From positions 62,001-126,000 of the forward strand of contig JAGYKL010000003.1 of the NCBI GenBank assembly GCA_018401705.1: 64,000 nt of DNA, in the 5' to 3' direction. The notes under the pieces are model-generated. The model had not been told where the DNA came from, did no database searches, and saw only the letters and a list, made by a program, of their open reading frames with translations. Origin of the DNA: Bacteroidia bacterium. Its GTDB lineage: Bacteria > Bacteroidota > Bacteroidia > M30B66. Below are positions 9,885 through 19,338 of this stretch, piece by piece (the first letter of the stretch is position 1; the number at the start of each line of letters is the position of its first letter). Made by a program: the position numbers and the translations under genes.

Positions 9885-11423
9885 TTGATTTTGAAACCTC
9901 AGTTCCTAACCATACAGAAGTTTGTCAAGTTGCTTGATGATAATCATCTAAATGCATTTAAATTGCATTTGGAAGAAGTTAAAGCAGTTACCCCTCTCAA
10001 ATTAATTGAGGCGATATCAAAATCCTTAACTGAGCCTCAGGAACCTGATGAGCTTTGCCTTGCCGTCTATGGCAAAAAAGATCCGCAAACAAAGAAGTCT
10101 TTTAATCAGCTTGCTTCACACACTATTAGACTTTCAGGTTATTTAAGCAGGAATTATCCCAGCTATCTGGTCCATAACATAAGTCGCATTGAGATGCTGA
10201 TAAATTCAGGAAATCTTGAAGAAGCTAATATACTTATTGATTGTTTGCTTGATATTGCTGATAGAATTGGAGATTTTCAAACACAAATTTCATGTCATAA
10301 GTTTCTTGCTCAACAGGCTCAAATGTATAAGTCGCAAAATGAAACGATCAGGCATTATGAAAAGATAAAAGTCTTGCTCGAAATTGAGCAAATTATAAAT
10401 GAGTTATACCTATATACGAGGCAGAACTTTAATATAAGTGTGAAAGATGATTCGGTTTTACATTCATTTGAAAACCATCTCGATTATTACCGCAGATACC
10501 ATAATCACTCAGAACCAAGCATCAGAATTCTTAGTAGGTTCTTCTCTTTCTTCCTGATTTATTATTACCGTCCAACTGAATATCTCACAGAGAAAATTCA
10601 AAAAGAAACTGAACTCTTTGATGATGAACTACAGAAGCAGCAAGTACTTGTAATGCATTTCATGGAAGATATTTATAGCAAGTTCTTATTCTATAAATTA
10701 AATCTAAGCACAACAGACTTAAGTTCAAAAGAAGGAAAGGCTGAATATCAGAAACTCCTCACACATAACAAGTCCTTACTGTTTTGGCAGAATTATGTTA
10801 ATATCCCTGAGCTGTATGCTATTGCCATAAAATCAACATATTACCTTTCAAGATATCATAGTATTAACCATCGTACTGATTTTCTTCAGGTAATGCCTTC
10901 TGAAGATAGACAAGATATTTCTCGCCTTATAGCCCGATGTGAAGAGCTTGTTAAGCTTGATATTTGGGAGCCTGATCATGTAAACGATCTAGTTCATTTT
11001 AAGCTTACCTGGTCTGCAATGCTATTGCTTGGCGAAAGGTCTGATATTCAAAAAGGAGTTGATAATCTCGAAAAGCTGATGACGACTTATCAGCAGATTA
11101 CTTTCTCAGAAAGTATGGACAGCATTTTTATTTGTCTAATGCTAGGGTATTTTGCTTTAGACGATTATAAAATGTGTGTCGAAACCTTCAAGAGATATGT
11201 TAAGCTCTCTAAGGGGCGTGTGGTTAATACAGAGAACGATTTAGAAATTCACACCTATTATTATGTTGCACAATGGTTGCTCAGTGAACGTAAGCAATAT
11301 CTGAGTAAACTTAGCGAGAATTTTCATCAAGCCGGCTTGCACAATAGTAAGAAGGTAATACAACAAACAATCCTTGAATTGGTAAATTACTTCGATATAC
11401 CGGTGAGTTTGGTGAATAGCTGA
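9885..11423 (+). CDS. Hypothetical protein, about 512 aa, probably helical/TPR-like
   Basis: Long ORF with TTG start and TAtcTTTG element at 9855-9862; no recognised domain. Confidence 0.75.
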   Translation: MILKPQFLTIQKFVKLLDDNHLNAFKLHLEEVKAVTPLKLIEAISKSLTEPQEPDELCLAVYGKKDPQTKKSFNQLASHTIRLSGYLSRNYPSYLVHNISRIEMLINSGNLEEANILIDCLLDIADRIGDFQTQISCHKFLAQQAQMYKSQNETIRHYEKIKVLLEIEQIINELYLYTRQNFNISVKDDSVLHSFENHLDYYRRYHNHSEPSIRILSRFFSFFLIYYYRPTEYLTEKIQKETELFDDELQKQQVLVMHFMEDIYSKFLFYKLNLSTTDLSSKEGKAEYQKLLTHNKSLLFWQNYVNIPELYAIAIKSTYYLSRYHSINHRTDFLQVMPSEDRQDISRLIARCEELVKLDIWEPDHVNDLVHFKLTWSAMLLLGERSDIQKGVDNLEKLMTTYQQITFSESMDSIFICLMLGYFALDDYKMCVETFKRYVKLSKGRVVNTENDLEIHTYYYVAQWLLSERKQYLSKLSENFHQAGLHNSKKVIQQTILELVNYFDIPVSLVNS

Positions 11424-11466
11424 TAGAGAAATTATTATTTGTACTTCGAGAAAATTCTATTAGTGC

Positions 11467-12780
11467 TTAATTATTTACAACCAGTTTGCGAGCTGTTGTT
11501 CCTTGTTTTGAAGTAACATAGACTATGTAGATACCACTTTTTTGTAACTGAAAATTCATTTCTTTTTGCGTTGCTTGAACTTTCAATATCTCCTGACCTT
11601 GAAGGTTTGTAACAATTATAATAGCATGCTCAGGTAATGATGTAATTGTAAATAGTCCTTCTGATGGGTTTGGATGAACCGATAGTGGTTTAAAAGAGTC
11701 TGATTCGGATACGGTAGAGGCAACACCAAAGAAAATGTCTTGGTAATTATTAGCGAACTGATAAGCAGTTTCACAATTACTTAAAGCATCCCAATTAATT
11801 GACCAAGTCATCATACCTTTTAAAGTAGGGTAACCATTTGAATTTGATAAAACATAAGTGCCTGGTTGAGGTCCATTCCCTAGTAAATAATCTATAGCAG
11901 ATTTTACAGTTGCAGAATCTACAAAGCCGCCTCCAGCAGCATTTGAACAAGCAGGTAATCCAATTGCAACTTTGTTGGGAGGTAAGCCTTCAAACATCCC
12001 ACCTGCGGTGTTAAATCCATGAATCACTGCTTCAGTCATTGCAACGATAAAATCAGCGTTGCCTTGTTCATAAATGCTGCCATCTACACCGTACATAGTT
12101 CCGCTGTTATACAACTGAACTTGTAACACATCAATCGAATCTCTTAATTGATTAATGATAGGTAGGTATCCACCCCAAATACTTCCGAAAGCCGATTGCC
12201 CACCTTGCACATAGGCTGTTTCAGGAGCCATTGTTAATAATAGTTTCCTGGAGTAAGTAAGGTGATAATTGGCCATTATTTGTTTAATGGCATCAATCAA
12301 ATTGACTTGTGCAATATTCCCAGGAGCTTCTATGGTGCCTCCACTTATTAATATAGAGTTCCCATTTTCTATATCAATATCAATTCCATCAAAGCCATAA
12401 GTATTGATGATTGCAGTTAATGAACTAACGAATGCATCTTTATTTTCTTCGGTTGTAAGGTCAATACTTGTAGTTGCTCCTCCAATACTTAATATGACCT
12501 TTTTTTCCTGACTTTGCAGCTCCTGGATTTTTGTTATCAAATCACTTTGTGAAACGCCATCTGGAGAGAAAATAATATTCATATCTGATGGTGATGTTGG
12601 AACCGCGAAGGCAATTTCTATGACATTATACCTGTTATCAATATTGTCTAACTGTATGTAAGGTGCATTTGCATCGTTCCAATTATGCCAATAACCGATT
12701 AAAGCAGGATCAGGAATTTGCGAATAAGCTTTACTTATTAAGCAAGCTATTGCAATATGAATAATAATAAGTTTCTTCAT
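11467..12780 (-). CDS. Secreted GH18 chitinase-like glycosidase with T9SS sorting domain
   Basis: Signal peptide, GH18 DGIDIDIE catalytic motif, C-terminal VHPNPSEGLFTI...ARKLVVNN T9SS type A-like domain. Confidence 0.9.
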   Translation of the reverse strand: MKKLIIIHIAIACLISKAYSQIPDPALIGYWHNWNDANAPYIQLDNIDNRYNVIEIAFAVPTSPSDMNIIFSPDGVSQSDLITKIQELQSQEKKVILSIGGATTSIDLTTEENKDAFVSSLTAIINTYGFDGIDIDIENGNSILISGGTIEAPGNIAQVNLIDAIKQIMANYHLTYSRKLLLTMAPETAYVQGGQSAFGSIWGGYLPIINQLRDSIDVLQVQLYNSGTMYGVDGSIYEQGNADFIVAMTEAVIHGFNTAGGMFEGLPPNKVAIGLPACSNAAGGGFVDSATVKSAIDYLLGNGPQPGTYVLSNSNGYPTLKGMMTWSINWDALSNCETAYQFANNYQDIFFGVASTVSESDSFKPLSVHPNPSEGLFTITSLPEHAIIIVTNLQGQEILKVQATQKEMNFQLQKSGIYIVYVTSKQGTTARKLVVNN

Positions 12781-12954
12781 ACATCATTAAAATTAAGCAT
12801 CAATTTCTTGGGATTAAGAAGAATGCGTTTGGGCTAGCAAAGCAATCTTACGAAGTTAATAAAGACTCCTTATTTGACCTTACTTTATGCAAGTTCTCAA
12901 TTGTTTTTGACTTAATCATTTGAAATAGACTCATAAAAATATAGCGGCTTAGCA

Positions 12955-13458
12955 TTAGTTATTTACTACACCAACAAGCTCGGTGTCTTTATTTCTTAAA
13001 TCAATGCCGCCTTCAAGTATCGACTTTAGGTTTAACAAATAAAATGTCCAGCCAAAAGCACAACCTAGCCTAATATTCTCTTTTGAGCTTTCGTCAATTG
13101 GAATTTCTTTTTGACTTAATTCTACAAGTATTTGATCGTCAACCTCCCTTAGTTTGATTTGAACTTTGCAGTCCCCTGCAAAAGTGAACTCCAGAAAATC
13201 TATTCCATTAGCTTCTGTTATTTTACCTTCTTCAAAGGCGTTTTGAGCAAACCAATTCCATTGATACTTGCAGCCCTCAGAAACATTCTTAGATGAATCA
13301 ACTTTCGTTTTGTCTGGTGTATAGAAAACCGCTTTTGATAGAAACCATTTTTCAAGATCAGCACTCTTAGTCCAAGCGTTATAGACTTTGTTTAAGTCAG
13401 ATTTAACATAAATTCTTTTGGTGAATTGTGACCAGTCAAAGTTTTTCATACTAAACAT
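12955..13458 (-). CDS. SRPBCC / AHSA1-like domain protein
   Basis: VYNAWTKSADLEKWF...GWTFYLLNLKSILEGG. Confidence 0.85.
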   Translation of the reverse strand: MFSMKNFDWSQFTKRIYVKSDLNKVYNAWTKSADLEKWFLSKAVFYTPDKTKVDSSKNVSEGCKYQWNWFAQNAFEEGKITEANGIDFLEFTFAGDCKVQIKLREVDDQILVELSQKEIPIDESSKENIRLGCAFGWTFYLLNLKSILEGGIDLRNKDTELVGVVNN

Positions 13459-13538
13459 TAAGTATTGTTGATTTTAAACAAGGATAATAATTTTTGCTCT
13501 TACAAACATTCCCAGAACCAAGCTGTGAACTAATCTCA

Positions 13539-14189
13539 TCAATTTTTATTGGCGCTGATTACTTGGTCTCTCAAAAGCATAATCATTTTATAATTCAGTT
13601 CGGGATATCCTTCCTTTTTTGGTCCAAATGAAGGAGGGTAATCACAACCACAATGATCGTAAGGGCCAATCTTATCCTCAATTTCTTGAAATATAATTTG
13701 ACGGTTATATATATAGGAGTTAATTCTAATTGCTACAGGGCTACACCTCCCTGTTTGCTGTTGAGAATTGCATTCATAGCGAGAAAAAATTAAGCTATCC
13801 ATGAAGAAGTAATACTCGGTAAAGTGGTACCGCATAAAACTTGGTTCATTTTCAAATAATCCAATATTAGGTTTAAAACCATTGATGATTTTCACCAATA
13901 AATCATTTTTGTATAAAGCGTAAATGTTTGAATTAGAAGAGTCGATAATTTCTTTGACTTTAAGAGATGTGTCATTATCAATCTCTTGAATCAACTGTTT
14001 AATTGTTTCAGTCTTTGAGCTATCTGATATATTTTTAGGGATAAAGTCATCAAAGTAAACTTGATTCTTATCATCAATTGCCAGGCTATCTTGGCTAATA
14101 GAATCTTCAGTTTCTTGCTTGATATTCCTTATGTCATTACATGAACAAAGAATTGCTAAGCAGAATAATAGGTGAGTATATAGCTTCAT
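13539..14189 (-). CDS. Hypothetical lipoprotein
   Basis: Lipobox-like LFCLAILCSCN; no recognised domain. Confidence 0.65.
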   Translation of the reverse strand: MKLYTHLLFCLAILCSCNDIRNIKQETEDSISQDSLAIDDKNQVYFDDFIPKNISDSSKTETIKQLIQEIDNDTSLKVKEIIDSSNSNIYALYKNDLLVKIINGFKPNIGLFENEPSFMRYHFTEYYFFMDSLIFSRYECNSQQQTGRCSPVAIRINSYIYNRQIIFQEIEDKIGPYDHCGCDYPPSFGPKKEGYPELNYKMIMLLRDQVISANKN

Positions 14190-14301
14190 TTTAATAGGGG
14201 CTTGGGCTCATTTAATTATTAAACCTGTCTGCTTGAATTGGGTGAATTGTCTCATTAATGTTTCTTTTAATCTAAGTTGAGATGGCCTTTCCCAAACCCA
14301 T

Positions 14302-14961
14302 TTACTCAGTAGATTTCTGATTCTTGCTTGACTTTACAAGCTTGTTTTTATGGTTATAAATTAAACACTCACATGTTGATGCGTTAACCGTTAGGTGATC
14401 GAGGTTGCTTGTCTTTATTGAATTAATATAATCGCTGTGTTTTATATACCAAATAAATGAAAGTCCTTTAGATGTTTTAGTAGTTCCTTCATAAACTTCA
14501 ATATTTGGTAATGCAAAGCCTTCTTTTTCAGCAATCTTCAATGCATCAAAATAATTGCATTCCCATTTTAAATCATGATCTATAAGAGTGTCTTTGTAAT
14601 CTTTGGTTTTCATTTTCCACTTTCCGATATCTGCACTGCTGGGATAGGTTCTGAGTCCAAAACCAATTAACGTATCATTACTGTAATTGTAGAAAGAGTC
14701 AATTTTAGTAAGTGTGTCTATTATATGTTTGACTTTGAAGTAGTCATTAAAGTATTTCCATTTTATCTTATAATGTAAACTGTCAATTTGAACGGTTTTG
14801 AGTCCTGTACTATCGACGATCTCTTGCTTGAGATAATTTTCTGGATATTCTATTTCTTCCAACTCAATTGCTTTGGCTCCGGCTGAAATAGTATTCTTCT
14901 CAGAATTACCGCATGAATTAAAGATTACAATAATTAGTGTTAATAATAGGAGCCTTTTCAT
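14302..14961 (-). CDS. Hypothetical lipoprotein
   Basis: Signal peptide LLLLTLIIVIFNSCGN; no recognised domain. Confidence 0.65.
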   Translation of the reverse strand: MKRLLLLTLIIVIFNSCGNSEKNTISAGAKAIELEEIEYPENYLKQEIVDSTGLKTVQIDSLHYKIKWKYFNDYFKVKHIIDTLTKIDSFYNYSNDTLIGFGLRTYPSSADIGKWKMKTKDYKDTLIDHDLKWECNYFDALKIAEKEGFALPNIEVYEGTTKTSKGLSFIWYIKHSDYINSIKTSNLDHLTVNASTCECLIYNHKNKLVKSSKNQKSTE

Positions 14962-15220
14962 ATTTGTAACCGGATTTGATGATTTGAATTTGGTTTCAAT
15001 GAAGCTTTAAAATATGTAAATGACATTCTTTACTCATCATCATATGCTAAAATACTTTTGATTACTCATAAGCTCCCATGTTCACTTTAACAACTGATGT
15101 GACTTTTAATTCAAACGTTATTCTGTGTTAAAATCTGAGAGGTTCATTTTTCCGAGTTTTAAACAAATGGGTTAAAAACTTGTATGTGATTTTGTATTTA
15201 TTGGCTTCAATAGGACTTAA

Positions 15221-15313
15221 TTCGGCAAGCTCAGCAAGACTTGAACTGCTTCACGCTATTAATAAATTAAGCATTCTATGGTTTCTACTATAATGGGTGT
15301 TGAGCTAGTCGAA
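15221..15313. repeat. Degenerate REP-like inverted pair
   Basis: TTCGGCAAGCTCAG (15221-15234) and TTGAGCTAGTCGAA (15300-15313) are inverted copies matching at 11 of 14 positions. Confidence 0.35.
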
Positions 15314-15581
15314 GAACCCTACCCGGGAATAAATTAGTCTATTTGACCAACATATATGTATTTCAAGCATTTATACATGTTTAAGATGGATGTTCATTTT
15401 GCGATATATGGATTGGGCGGCAAAAATGCCCTTTTAATTTAATTCACCTATTTAACTCCCAAGCTCCAATAGATTCAGTTCTTTCAATTTTGTATTTAAA
15501 GAAATATCATAAAAGTAATTTTTATCGGAATCAAAAACCGAAACATACTAGTTCAATATCTCGGCATAAAACAATTCCACT

Positions 15582-15589
15582 TACCTTTG
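15582..15589 (+). promoter_or_regulatory. Bacteroidota-type -7 element upstream of pheT
   Basis: TAccTTTG about 19 bp upstream of the pheT ATG. Confidence 0.5.
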
Positions 15590-15607
15590 CCGCTCGTATA
15601 GAAAAGC

Positions 15608-18043
15608 ATGAGAATCTCCTACAACTGGCTTAAAAATTATATTTCCCCAATTCCTTCTGCCGAAGAATGTTCCACTCGTCTCACAGCTTCAGGTTTGGAA
15701 GTGGAAAGCATGGAGAAAATTGATACCATCAAAGGAGGCTTGAGAGGTTTAGTTGTAGCAGAAGTAAAGACTTGTGTTCCTCATCCAAATGCTGATAAGC
15801 TAAAGATTACTCAGGTTGATGCAGGCGACGGCAATTTGCTCCAGGTAGTTTGCGGAGCACCGAATGTTGCTGTTGGCCAAAAAGTAATTCTTGCAACTGT
15901 TGGTGCAGAACTTTTCCCTGAGGAAGGAGATTCTTTTCAAATTAAGAAAAGTAAAATCCGAGGCGAACTGTCTGAAGGGATGCTTTGTGCAGAGGATGAA
16001 ATAGGACTAGGCCAAAGTCATGCTGGAATTATTGTTTTGCCTGATTCTGCTAAAGCCGGCACATCAGCTGCCGATTTTTATAATGTGCAACAGGATGTAG
16101 CTTTTGAAATTGGTTTAACACCAAATAGAACAGATGCTATGTCGCATTTTGGTGTTGCTCGTGATTTAAGAGCGACTCTTTATGAGGATGAATCTTATCA
16201 CTTAGAGTTTCCAAATACCACCGAAATCTTTTCATCTGCTAAGAATAAACATGTTATTCAAGTTGAAATCAAGAATCCAGAGGCACTTACACGCTATTCT
16301 GGGATTTATATCGAGAATATTCAGGTTAAGGAAAGTCCTGATTGGTTAAAAAATGCTTTACTGGCCATTGGTCAGCGACCAGTAAACAACGTAGTTGATA
16401 TAACTAATTATGTGTTACATGAATTAGGTCAGCCATTACATGCATTTGATGCAGAAAAGATTAAGGGAAAGAAGATTATTGTTCAAACTTGCAAGGAAGG
16501 AACTAAATTCAAAACGCTAGATGCTGTTGAAAGAGAGTTGAAGGGAAGTGAGTTAATGATTTGTGATACGGCTGCGCCTTTATGCATTGCTGGTGTCTTT
16601 GGCGGAGCCGAATCTGGAGTTAGCAACTCAACCACATCTATTTTTCTTGAATCTGCTTGTTTCGATTCTGTTTGGGTTAGGAAAACGGCTCGTTTGCACG
16701 GTTTAAATACCGATTCTTCCTTTCGTTTCGAAAGGGGCACCGATCCAGAAGCAACAGTTTTTGCTTTAGAGAGAGCTTTGTTATTAATCCAGGAAATCGC
16801 TGGTGGAAGTGTAATCGGCGATTTATACGATTATTATCCGGAGCCGGTTGAGTGGGCTGCTGTAAATTTAAGATATAAAATGCTCGACCGGTTGGTCGGA
16901 GAGAAAATTCCACGTGAGGAAGTAACTGCAATTCTTAAGTCACTGGGGATTAGGGTTGAGACGGATTCTAACTTAGGTTTGAAATTAAGTATCCCACCTT
17001 TCAAGGTGGATGTGAAGAATGAAGCTGATGTAACTGAAGAAATTTTACGCATTTTCGGATACAATAAAATCGCAATTCCTTCTCAGGTAAGTAGTTCCAT
17101 AAATATTATGGAAGGTGTTGATGCATGGAAATTGAAAAACCGCATCAGCGACCAGCTGGTTTCTCTAGGTGTTTTCGAGGCTTTGAATAATTCACTAAGT
17201 GCTGAAAATTATGATAGTCTCCTTCCGGAGGATGGAAACGCTTCTGTAAAACTTTTGAATGCCTTAAGTTCCGAGCTTAACGTGATGAGAAGGTCAATGA
17301 TGTTTGGAATCTGTGAGTCTTTGAGCAGAAATCTCAACCGTCAACAAAATGATGTTGCTCTATTCGAGTGGGGAAAGGTTTATCAATACAGCGCCGAAAA
17401 TGCTTTTGTAGAAGAGGAGAAGCTAGCTATTGCGCTTTGCGGAGATTTGATGTCAAATAACTGGCACGGAAGCAAGATGAAATCTGACTTCTATTCACTT
17501 AAAGGCATGATTGAAGCAATACTGAAATCGATGGGAATTAATATTCATGATTTGAATTTCAGCTCTGTTAAACATCCTGGATTAATTAATGCATTTGAAC
17601 TAAAGTTAAAGAACAGGAGCCTCGGTATTATTGGAGAACTATCGGGACTTACAAGAAAGCAATTTGGTTTGCCTGCAGCAATTTGGTTTGCCGAATTAAA
17701 CTGGAAGTCTTTAATAAAAGCGCATACTTCAGCACGGTTTGTTTATCATGAAATACCTAAATTTCCTGCAGTTCGCAGGGATTTAGCCTTAGTTATTGAT
17801 GAATCTGTTTCATTCGAAAGTATCTATTCAACTGCAACATCAACAGAAAGAAAGCTTTTAAAAGATGTAAACTTGTTTGATGTTTATCAAGGTGAAAAAC
17901 TTCCTAAAGGAAAGAAATCATATGCTGTTTCCTTTATCCTTAGGGATGAAGAAAAGACACTCACTGATAAGCAAGTTGAAAAAACAATGGAGCGATTGCT
18001 AGATGCTTTTAAAACTAATTTAGGTGCTGAGCTTAGAAATTAG
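15608..18043 (+). CDS. pheT: Phenylalanine--tRNA ligase beta subunit
   Basis: N-terminal tRNA-binding domain, B3/B4, B5 and C-terminal FDX-ACB (KFPAVRRDLALVID) regions. Confidence 0.97.
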   Translation: MRISYNWLKNYISPIPSAEECSTRLTASGLEVESMEKIDTIKGGLRGLVVAEVKTCVPHPNADKLKITQVDAGDGNLLQVVCGAPNVAVGQKVILATVGAELFPEEGDSFQIKKSKIRGELSEGMLCAEDEIGLGQSHAGIIVLPDSAKAGTSAADFYNVQQDVAFEIGLTPNRTDAMSHFGVARDLRATLYEDESYHLEFPNTTEIFSSAKNKHVIQVEIKNPEALTRYSGIYIENIQVKESPDWLKNALLAIGQRPVNNVVDITNYVLHELGQPLHAFDAEKIKGKKIIVQTCKEGTKFKTLDAVERELKGSELMICDTAAPLCIAGVFGGAESGVSNSTTSIFLESACFDSVWVRKTARLHGLNTDSSFRFERGTDPEATVFALERALLLIQEIAGGSVIGDLYDYYPEPVEWAAVNLRYKMLDRLVGEKIPREEVTAILKSLGIRVETDSNLGLKLSIPPFKVDVKNEADVTEEILRIFGYNKIAIPSQVSSSINIMEGVDAWKLKNRISDQLVSLGVFEALNNSLSAENYDSLLPEDGNASVKLLNALSSELNVMRRSMMFGICESLSRNLNRQQNDVALFEWGKVYQYSAENAFVEEEKLAIALCGDLMSNNWHGSKMKSDFYSLKGMIEAILKSMGINIHDLNFSSVKHPGLINAFELKLKNRSLGIIGELSGLTRKQFGLPAAIWFAELNWKSLIKAHTSARFVYHEIPKFPAVRRDLALVIDESVSFESIYSTATSTERKLLKDVNLFDVYQGEKLPKGKKSYAVSFILRDEEKTLTDKQVEKTMERLLDAFKTNLGAELRN

Positions 18044-19338
18044 TCTTTAAGTATTCTAAAGATTCTTTGATCTGTTCGTGTAGAACACACGATTTGATAT
18101 ATACCCTTTTCATATTCAGAAAAGTCAAGATTAATCAGACTTCCCTCTTCATCGAATGCACTAACAAGCTTGCCGTTTATTGAATATACGGCAATGTGAA
18201 ACTGTTCTGGCTCAGAAGATTGAATCATTACCATGTTGGTTGCGGGGTTAGGGAAGATTCTCCATCCGCCGCTTGCGGCAGTATTTAAATCAGTAATTGT
18301 AACTGAAATTATTACCTCACTGGTGTCAAATAAACAATTGCTTCCAGCAATTAAACTAACTGAATAATCACCTTCGCCTGAATATTCATGAACAGGAGCG
18401 GGTAATTCAGAAGTGTTTCCATCTCCAAAATCCCAGGTAAAAGTTTCGGCATTCGATGCTTCATGCTGAAAGTTATATTGAAGACCTTCAGCTATATAAG
18501 AAAAGTCAGCTTCTGGCTCAAAACGACCAATATTCCATACTTCAAGGCTGTCATTTACGGTATTGTCAGCAATACCCTGAAAAAAGGTAGCTGTGTTTGC
18601 ATCTAGGCTGGCAATATAACTTAAGCCTAATGAAGGTTTTCTTAATATGGTGGAGTAAAAAGTGCAAGCTGCCAAATACGAACCTGCTGGCGAAGGGTGC
18701 GATAAATCAGCATTCCATAAGTTAGTGGTTGAATCAGCATACCAAGCATTTTTCCAAGATGAACCCACAGGGGCAATAATGCCTTCAGTTTCGTCAGCCA
18801 TAGTTTTATATCCCCAACGAAGTCTGTCATTCATACCTTCGAAAGTGCATAATGGTGGATAATTGCCGCAATTCTGAGAATCTCCGTACTTCCTGCCCCA
18901 AGTCATGTAAAAAACAGTTTTGGCACAAGGGCTTGCAGCATGAATTAGAGAATCTAATTCAATAGCATAGGGCAAAGTTTGTGAATTAACCTGACTAGGA
19001 GGGAAGGATGGTTCTTGACTCTGAGCTTGAATTATAACATAATCCCAGTTTCCCTGGGCAATTTTATTTAAGCTTGTTTGATTAGAAGCGTGAGCGCTAA
19101 GAGTGAAACCTCCAGGTGTGTTTGCATCAAAGGTGATTGTGTCTCCGCCGCTTAAGGCGAGATTATAGAACATTGATGGCAGATTGTTATACGCTGTATA
19201 GCTATTGCCTAACCAAAGAATCCTTTTATTCTGAGTTAGTCCAGACTTTGGAATTAAAATCGTGAGGGCAAAAAGCATGAAAATAGCTTTCTTATCTAAC
19301 TCTGCAAAAATCATCCATGGCTTGTTTAGCTGGTTCAT
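18040..19338 (-). CDS. Secreted SGNH-hydrolase-like protein with PKD domain and T9SS sorting domain (true start probably 19314 or 19278)
   Basis: WLGNSYTAYNNLP SGNH-like block, WDFGDGNTSE PKD motif, FPNPATNMVMIQS...IFRILKD C-terminal sorting domain. Confidence 0.8.
   Translation of the reverse strand: MNQLNKPWMIFAELDKKAIFMLFALTILIPKSGLTQNKRILWLGNSYTAYNNLPSMFYNLALSGGDTITFDANTPGGFTLSAHASNQTSLNKIAQGNWDYVIIQAQSQEPSFPPSQVNSQTLPYAIELDSLIHAASPCAKTVFYMTWGRKYGDSQNCGNYPPLCTFEGMNDRLRWGYKTMADETEGIIAPVGSSWKNAWYADSTTNLWNADLSHPSPAGSYLAACTFYSTILRKPSLGLSYIASLDANTATFFQGIADNTVNDSLEVWNIGRFEPEADFSYIAEGLQYNFQHEASNAETFTWDFGDGNTSELPAPVHEYSGEGDYSVSLIAGSNCLFDTSEVIISVTITDLNTAASGGWRIFPNPATNMVMIQSSEPEQFHIAVYSINGKLVSAFDEEGSLINLDFSEYEKGIYQIVCSTRTDQRIFRILKD

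Noticed and set aside
15414-15440. GGGCGGCAAAAATGCCCTTTT hairpin as a terminator
   Set aside because: Short imperfect stem with no gene immediately upstream on the plus strand; too weak to call
14962-15607. Possible tRNA or small RNA in the 646-bp gap before pheT
   Set aside because: No cloverleaf, anticodon/T-arm signature or CCA end could be traced by eye; only the REP-like pair stood out
16483-17064. Overlapping antisense ORFs inside pheT, and similar ones inside fusA, rpsE, rplF, rpsC and dnaG
   Set aside because: Chance ORFs opposite strongly conserved coding sequence
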